A DNA stretch of 10,698 bases, from the NCBI GenBank assembly GCA_003532715.1, contig DOEZ01000313.1, positions 1 to 10,698 on the forward strand, given 5' to 3'. Position numbers and translations under genes: made by a program. Source of the stretch: Planctomycetaceae bacterium (GTDB lineage: Bacteria; Planctomycetota; Planctomycetia; Pirellulales; Thermoguttaceae). Below, in pieces: positions 6,963 to 10,698 of this stretch; the stretch's first letter is position 1, and every line of letters starts with the position of its first letter. Under the pieces are notes generated by a model. The model made no database searches. It was not told the origin of the DNA and saw nothing but the letters and a program-made list of their open reading frames with translations.

Positions 6963-8303
6963 ATGCGCGCGTTAAGCACCTTGGCCATTGCATCGGTGTT
7001 GTTTGGGTTTTTCACGCTAATTCCTTGGCACGCGGCGCGGGGCGAGTCGGAAAACTGGCGTACCGACTATGCCGAGGCGATTTCGGTCGCCCGGGCCGAA
7101 AACCGAATGATGTTCGTCCTCTTCCAAGAGCCCGAACAGGAAGCACTGAACCGTTACCTGATTTCCGACGTGCTCGGCGCCGACGGCCCGCGCGAAAAGC
7201 TGGCCCACTATGTTCGCGTGCGACTGCCCGTCGATTCAACCGTCCGCAGCGGCGGCCAAGATGTCGTTCTTCTCGAGCACGAAGCGTTCGCGGGTTTGGA
7301 TCGGAAACCGGGCGTGGCCGTTCTCGATTTCACGAACCCAGACGCCGACTACCACGGGATGGTCGTTTCGACCCTGCCGGTTCGCGCCAAAGAGGATCTG
7401 TCGGCCGACAACCTGAACGTCTTGCTCGATCTGCCGTCGGCCACGCGAGCCGAGCGTCAACGAATGTTCGCCGCGCGATGCCGCGCTCTCGAAACTTGCC
7501 ACAAGGCAGGCCCGCCTTTGAGTTGGCTCGTTGACTACGGCAAGGCGGCCGCCAAGGCCAAGCGGGAATGCAAAATGCTCCTGGTCGTCTTCGATTCGGC
7601 CGATGGCGATGCCCAATTCGACTGCCTCCGCGACGACGTCCTCGACAATGCCGAGGTTCGCGCGAAGCTGGCCGATTGGGTCCGCGTCCGCGTGCCGATC
7701 GACGCCTCGATCCGCCAGGATGGCGAAGAGGTCAAACTCATCGAGCAGCCCGCTTTCGTCGAGATGTGCGGGCAGCGAGGGATGGCAATAGTCGATTACG
7801 CCCACAACGACGCGCAATACTACGGCAAGGTCGTGAGTTGTTTTCCGATGCTCGGCGGACAACCATACGACGTCGCGAAAATGCTTGTGATCCTGGACCT
7901 TCCGCCGGGAACGTTGACCCAGCGGACGTTGATTTACGCGGTTCGGATTCATCCCGAGCGGCCCGCGAGCACCGACGGCGAGCTTCGCCCCGAATTGGCC
8001 GAGGAGGCCGAGAGCCACAGCGTGTATCAGGCGAGGATTCGGCTGCAGGGGCATCACAACTGGGATGGCCGCTTCCAGCGGATCCGCGCGAGGCTGCGCG
8101 GCGGCATGACGGCCACCGAGGTGTGCGCCGAGAGTTGGCCGGGCGAAGGCTTGTTGCGAGCGGCGATCGAATGCGTTCGCTGCTGGCGTCAGTCGTCGGG
8201 CCACTGGAGCGCCGTGCGTTCACGACAAAGCTGCTACGGCTACGACATGCGCCGCGGCAGCAACGGCATCTGGTACGCCACCGGTATCTTCGGCCACCGC
8301 TAG
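6963..8303 (+). CDS. Exported protein with two thioredoxin-like repeats and a C-terminal CAP/SCP-like domain
   Basis: This 446-aa protein has a signal peptide (1-27, ending A-A-R-G). Two homologous thioredoxin-fold repeats follow, about 31-158 and 187-313: N-W-R-T-D-Y-A-E-A matches S-W-L-V-D-Y-G-K-A, and YVRVRLPVDSTVR matches WVRVRVPIDASIR. Neither has a CxxC motif after its first strand, so disulfide exchange is not expected. The C-terminal domain (about 320-444) has the plan of a CAP (SCP/PR-1) domain: a first helix with L-R-P-E-L-A-E-E-A, then QGHHNWDGRFQRIR, E-V-C-A-E-S-W, R-C-W-R-Q-S-S-G-H-W and a final G-I-W-Y-A-T-G-I-F-G. His364 or His365, Glu386 and His414 would line the CAP cavity. 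AGGAG sits 7 nt before the ATG. It is transcribed alone and ends at a hairpin. A role in the periplasm or at the surface is likely; the ligand is unknown. Confidence 0.85.
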   Translation: MRALSTLAIASVLFGFFTLIPWHAARGESENWRTDYAEAISVARAENRMMFVLFQEPEQEALNRYLISDVLGADGPREKLAHYVRVRLPVDSTVRSGGQDVVLLEHEAFAGLDRKPGVAVLDFTNPDADYHGMVVSTLPVRAKEDLSADNLNVLLDLPSATRAERQRMFAARCRALETCHKAGPPLSWLVDYGKAAAKAKRECKMLLVVFDSADGDAQFDCLRDDVLDNAEVRAKLADWVRVRVPIDASIRQDGEEVKLIEQPAFVEMCGQRGMAIVDYAHNDAQYYGKVVSCFPMLGGQPYDVAKMLVILDLPPGTLTQRTLIYAVRIHPERPASTDGELRPELAEEAESHSVYQARIRLQGHHNWDGRFQRIRARLRGGMTATEVCAESWPGEGLLRAAIECVRCWRQSSGHWSAVRSRQSCYGYDMRRGSNGIWYATGIFGHR

Positions 8304-8318
8304 CCCGGACGCCATAGT

Positions 8319-8343
8319 AGGTCCCGCTCGCCGAGCGGGACCT
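8319..8343 (+). terminator. Terminator-like hairpin, 11-bp perfect stem
   Basis: AGGTCCCGCTC-GCC-GAGCGGGACCT pairs perfectly and starts 16 nt after the stop of the Trx-like/CAP gene. Only two T residues follow, so termination would depend on the stem alone. From memory the GGTCCCGCTC/GAGCGGGACC palindrome recurs in planctomycete genomes, so it may also be a dispersed palindromic element. It lies between convergent genes and could serve both. Confidence 0.5.
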
Positions 8344-8504
8344 TGAGCGAGTGTTGACGCTTGAATTATGACCGGTCCCTTCCTGGAAGACGGATTGCTC
8401 GGGAAGAGAGGTTGTTCCTGGACCAGGTTCCTTCCGGCGGAAAAGACCTACTGGAGGCGGTCCGCTCTTTTTCGTCTTGCGCGGAAAGACGGTTCCACAG
8501 AGCG

Positions 8505-8960
8505 TTATTCCGGATGGCGTTTGGGCGAACAGCGATGCCATAAGCACTCGCAGAAACGCAAGAACGCGCCGGCCGCATAGATTGGCCCAAAGATGAAGAT
8601 GAGGGAGACCGGCAAGGCGACAAAGACGAGCATGCGGTTCTCGTCTACTTGTCGCCACATGAACTCATGGAGCCCCAACAGGCTCGGCAGCGACACAAGC
8701 ACAAGGAACACGGCGAGTCCGCCCAGCGCGCCCACAATCGAAAGAAGTTCCCCGTATTGACGACGCAGGCAGGTAACGGCGACAGCAAAGGAAAGGCTCG
8801 CCAGGGCCACCGGAAAGACGCATCGGACGAACGCATCAAGCCAATCGCCGTTCCATCGCGCGATGACGAAATGTCCCGCGCCGACCAGTTGCCAGACGCC
8901 GAAACCGCCAAAACCCGCGATGACACACCATCGCAACAGATTGCTTCCGCAACGGCTCAT
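8505..8960 (-). CDS. Small integral membrane protein with four predicted helices
   Basis: I do not recognise a family for this 151-aa protein. Four hydrophobic segments are clear at about 11-33, 44-65, 72-96 and 110-136, with short charged loops (L-R-R-Q-Y-G-E and W-R-Q-V-D-E-N-R) and a basic Cys-containing tail (H-R-C-S-P-K-R-H-P-E). No catalytic motif is visible. The start ATG at 8960 has GAGGG 6 nt upstream, and a near-consensus promoter lies about 55 bp upstream, so I regard this as a real, independently transcribed gene. It is convergent with the Trx-like/CAP gene and downstream of the metalloprotease gene, separated from it by a repeat pair. Confidence 0.75.
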   Translation of the reverse strand: MSRCGSNLLRWCVIAGFGGFGVWQLVGAGHFVIARWNGDWLDAFVRCVFPVALASLSFAVAVTCLRRQYGELLSIVGALGGLAVFLVLVSLPSLLGLHEFMWRQVDENRMLVFVALPVSLIFIFGPIYAAGAFLRFCECLWHRCSPKRHPE

Positions 8961-9015
8961 TCAGGTCCCTCGCGAAAAGAAAAAAGGCGACCGGCCGATC
9001 GTCCAGAACGCACAT

Positions 9016-9045
9016 ATTGTAAGCCCGGAACCAACCGCTTGTCAA
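9016..9045 (-). promoter_or_regulatory. Sigma70-type promoter for the small membrane protein
   Basis: On the minus strand a perfect TTGACA (9040-9045) is followed after 18 bp by TACAAT (9016-9021), which matches TATAAT at five of six positions. Transcription would begin near 9008, giving a leader of roughly 50 nt before ATG 8960. It is the best promoter in the window. Confidence 0.75.
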
Positions 9046-9066
9046 TGCAAGAGCAACCGGGCCAAT

Positions 9067-9209
9067 AGTCGCCTTTCGCTCCGCGAAAGCAGCGCGACGC
9101 GATGTCAGCGGCACCACGCCGACGGATTATCGCAACGAATTGCCCTGCTCGGCATTGCCCGGTCGCCTATCAACTCCAAAACGCTACTTTCGCGGAGCGA
9201 AAGGCGACT
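9067..9209. repeat. Inverted pair of 29-bp REP-like palindromic elements
   Basis: Copy one (9067-9095) and the reverse complement of copy two (9181-9209) agree at 27 of 29 positions; 85 bp lie between them. Each contains the palindrome CTTTCGC-TCC-GCGAAAG (9073-9089, and 9187-9203 in inverse). In copy one the stem can be extended by GTCGC/GCGAC (9068-9072 and 9094-9098) across a 4-nt bulge. This is the arrangement of bacterial interspersed mosaic elements. On the minus strand copy two lies 22 nt after the metalloprotease stop and could act as its terminator. I associate the core with predicted planctomycete peptides reading A-T-F-A-E-R-K-A-T. No REP-associated transposase is in the window. 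Confidence 0.8.
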
Positions 9210-9230
9210 TTCTTCACGCCTCGCCGCGGT

Positions 9231-10526
9231 TCACCTCCAGGCTTTTCGCGGCCGATTCTCCTCGCGAACCCAATCAAGTCGAACGTTCTTCCATTGCGTC
9301 GGCGAAAAGTCCAGCGGGCGGGCCCATGCGTTTTTCAGCACGGCCATGGGGTCGCCCCGATCCGCGCGCGGCGTGCCCATGACCGTCTTGCCCGGGTCGC
9401 GTTCCGACTTGGGGATCGCGCCCGAGATGCACTTCTCGCCGCTTTCCTCCGGGTGGCACAGGCCCAGGTTGTGTCCCAACTCGTGCAAGATCGTCTTGGC
9501 CTGGTATTGATGGAAGTCGGGCCCCAGCATCGGAAGATGCGAACGGACGACCAGCACCGCGCCGGGCAATTCGGCCCAGCCCCAACCGGTCGACGAATTG
9601 GGCGACACTCGCGATGAAAGAACCACCAGGTGGCCGTGCGAGGCCAACGGCTTCTCGAACGTCGCGTCGCGCATTCGCCGGGCTTCCTTCAGGCTCAACG
9701 CATGATCGACCTGTAACGCCGCGCCGTCGAGCGTCATCAGCCCGGGTCGGCACAGTCCGAGACTTTCGTCGTCGTTCGTGGCCAGATGCAGACGGATGCC
9801 GCGCTGATGAAAGCAAGTCCGAAGCAGCGTCTTGGTTAATTCGGTCATTCGCCACTCGTCGTGAGTGTGACCGACCACGAGAATCAAGTCGGGCCGCCCG
9901 GGGTCGCCGAGCCCCAGGCCCCTGCGGGCGTAAGACGCTTCTTCGCCGTCGAGAATCCCGTCGCGGTCGGTATCGCCATGGCGGTTCTTCGGATCGGGAT
10001 CGCGAAACAACTCGACCGTCACGCGAAAACCAAGCCGCACGCGCTCGTCGGCCGACAGGGCGACGGTGACGCCGTGATCCTCGGCCCGATTACTCCACGT
10101 GATCGTCTCATCGGCGCTCGAGCCGCCGGTTCGCGTCAGCGTCAACTTGGTTTGCCACGCGAGGCGGCGATCCGCGTGTTGTTCCATCCACGTGCCGACC
10201 GCGCGCCGGGCGACTGCCTGATCGAGCCGATGGGTCGTTTCGCCTTGGGCGGCGACGACGCCGAGCAATTCCGCCTCGGAGTGGGGAAACCGCACGCCTT
10301 CGATCGCGACGTGATAGCGGCCCGGCCTGTTCGCCGTCAGCCCAACGAGCGTCAACGTCACGCGCTGGTTCTTCTTGGCCGTGTACCAACCGTCGCCGTC
10401 GCCGTCGGCCGCCGACGCCGCCGCCGCACCGGGCAGTCCGAACAGGCAAACGGCGGCGGATAGGATTAATATGCCCCAAAACCGATTCGGCAAAGGGGCG
10501 GAAACACGGGTGGCTCTTGGATTCAT
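9231..10526 (-). CDS. Exported zinc metalloprotease (HExxHxxGxxH)
   Basis: This 431-aa protein has a signal peptide (about 1-39: basic n-region, hydrophobic F-W-G-I-L-I-L-S-A-A-V-C-L-F, then A-A-A-S-A). A beta-rich region follows (about 55-180), then a calcium-binding type loop G-D-T-D-R-D-G-I-L-D-G-E-E (184-196) resembling thrombospondin type 3 or EF-hand repeats. The catalytic part is about 210-415: H-E-L-G-H-N-L-G-L-C-H at 348-358 gives the three zinc-binding histidines and the general base Glu349, and V-M-G at 382-384 is a likely metzincin Met-turn. Cys357 and Cys366 could form a disulfide next to the site. It probably hydrolyses proteins outside the cytoplasm, with an unknown substrate. 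ATG 10526 is preferred for its ribosome binding site; ATG 10571 would add 15 residues. It appears monocistronic. Confidence 0.85.
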   Translation of the reverse strand: MNPRATRVSAPLPNRFWGILILSAAVCLFGLPGAAAASAADGDGDGWYTAKKNQRVTLTLVGLTANRPGRYHVAIEGVRFPHSEAELLGVVAAQGETTHRLDQAVARRAVGTWMEQHADRRLAWQTKLTLTRTGGSSADETITWSNRAEDHGVTVALSADERVRLGFRVTVELFRDPDPKNRHGDTDRDGILDGEEASYARRGLGLGDPGRPDLILVVGHTHDEWRMTELTKTLLRTCFHQRGIRLHLATNDDESLGLCRPGLMTLDGAALQVDHALSLKEARRMRDATFEKPLASHGHLVVLSSRVSPNSSTGWGWAELPGAVLVVRSHLPMLGPDFHQYQAKTILHELGHNLGLCHPEESGEKCISGAIPKSERDPGKTVMGTPRADRGDPMAVLKNAWARPLDFSPTQWKNVRLDWVREENRPRKAWR

Positions 10527-10533
10527 CGCGCCA

Positions 10534-10540
10534 ATCACCT
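10534..10540 (-). promoter_or_regulatory. Ribosome binding site deciding the metalloprotease start
   Basis: AGGTGAT on the minus strand is complementary to seven bases of the 16S rRNA 3' end (ATCACCT) and ends 7 nt before ATG 10526. The alternative ATG at 10571 has only a weak GCGAG upstream. Confidence 0.5.
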
Positions 10541-10573
10541 GGGAAAGTAGCCCAAACAGCCTCAGTCTCATTC

Positions 10574-10600
10574 TATCTCGCCCGGATCACCGGGGCGATA
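10574..10600. other. Imperfect palindrome just upstream of the metalloprotease
   Basis: TATCTCGCCCGG-ATCA-CCGGGGCGATA is an imperfect inverted repeat with a small bulge. It lies immediately before the upstream alternative start and about 48 bp before the preferred start, where an operator or leader stem could act. No promoter boxes are obvious nearby. Confidence 0.3.
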
Positions 10601-10625
10601 ACGAAGCTGGGTCGCAGACGGGTAC

Positions 10626-10698
10626 GGTGGGGCGATTGCAGCGATCCTTGCCGAAAGAGCATGAATTCCATCGAAACACTCGCTGCAATCGCCCCACC
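10626..10698. repeat. Perfect 19-bp inverted repeat at the window edge
   Basis: GGTGGGGCGATTGCAGCGA (10626-10644) is repeated exactly in inverse at 10680-10698, with a 35-bp spacer. The second arm ends on the last base of the window, so the repeat may be longer. It could be a large stem-loop terminator for a gene outside the window, a miniature inverted-repeat element, or the end of a mobile element. No recognisable coding sequence is in the spacer. Confidence 0.75.

Noticed and set aside
7236..8204. A 322-codon open frame on the minus strand inside the Trx-like/CAP gene
   Set aside because: The plus-strand product has a signal peptide, internal repeats and a recognisable C-terminal domain; the antisense product has none.
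8361..8580. Short overlapping plus-strand frames (60 and 70 codons) between the convergent genes
   Set aside because: They overlap the end of the small membrane gene and lack a ribosome binding site or recognisable features.
7738..8658. A 306-codon minus-strand frame crossing the end of the Trx-like/CAP gene and the small membrane gene
   Set aside because: It overlaps two better genes, is full of Ser/Arg low-complexity sequence, and reads through the 8319-8343 palindrome.
9861..10463. A 200-codon plus-strand frame antisense to the metalloprotease gene
   Set aside because: The minus-strand frame contains a complete zinc-protease motif and signal peptide; this one shows no features.

Overview
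The window looks like a chromosomal segment of a GC-rich planctomycete, most likely a Pirellulales- or Gemmatales-type lineage. The reasons are: several large secreted proteins of types common in that phylum (a multi-DUF11 lipoprotein, tandem thioredoxin-like folds without a redox motif fused to a CAP domain, and an exported metalloprotease); sparse operons with long intergenic gaps; and short repeats I associate with planctomycete genomes (a C-terminal tail reading SPKRERG, a palindrome built on CTTTCGC/GCGAAAG, and a GGTCCCGCTC hairpin). The assignment rests on recognition, not on a database search. I see no rRNA, tRNA, CRISPR array, transposase or phage gene.

Layout. (1) 142-4143, minus strand: a tight three-gene cluster read right to left. 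It holds an 849-aa lipoprotein with four DUF11 domains, then, 8 nt after its stop, a 123-aa stand-alone relative of the LigD 3'-phosphoesterase domain, then, 34 nt later, a polytopic protein of the LPG_synthase_TM (UPF0104) family whose C-terminus has run into a dispersed repeat. (2) 4144-4524: a 381-bp gap with several hairpins. (3) 4525-6399, minus strand: a 624-aa exported protein I do not recognise. (4) 6400-6962: a 563-bp divergent regulatory gap. (5) 6963-8303, plus strand: an exported protein with two thioredoxin-like repeats followed by a CAP/SCP-like domain, ending at a strong hairpin. (6) 8505-8960, minus strand: a small four-helix membrane protein with a near-consensus sigma70-type promoter. 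(7) 9067-9209: an inverted pair of 29-bp palindromic (REP-like) elements. (8) 9231-10526, minus strand: an exported zinc metalloprotease with an HExxHxxGxxH site. (9) 10626-10698: a perfect 19-bp inverted repeat that ends on the last base of the window.

How the genes fit together: the common theme is the cell envelope. Four of the seven genes carry export signals and two are polytopic membrane proteins; only the phosphoesterase-like protein looks cytoplasmic. The three-gene cluster is spaced like an operon, but the pairing of a surface lipoprotein, a DNA-end-processing-like domain and a lipid-synthase-like or flippase-like membrane protein has no obvious shared pathway. No complete defence or mobile system is visible. 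The most unusual items are the double thioredoxin-like/CAP fusion, the minimal phosphoesterase lacking one expected arginine, and the hairpin and inverted-repeat elements between the genes.
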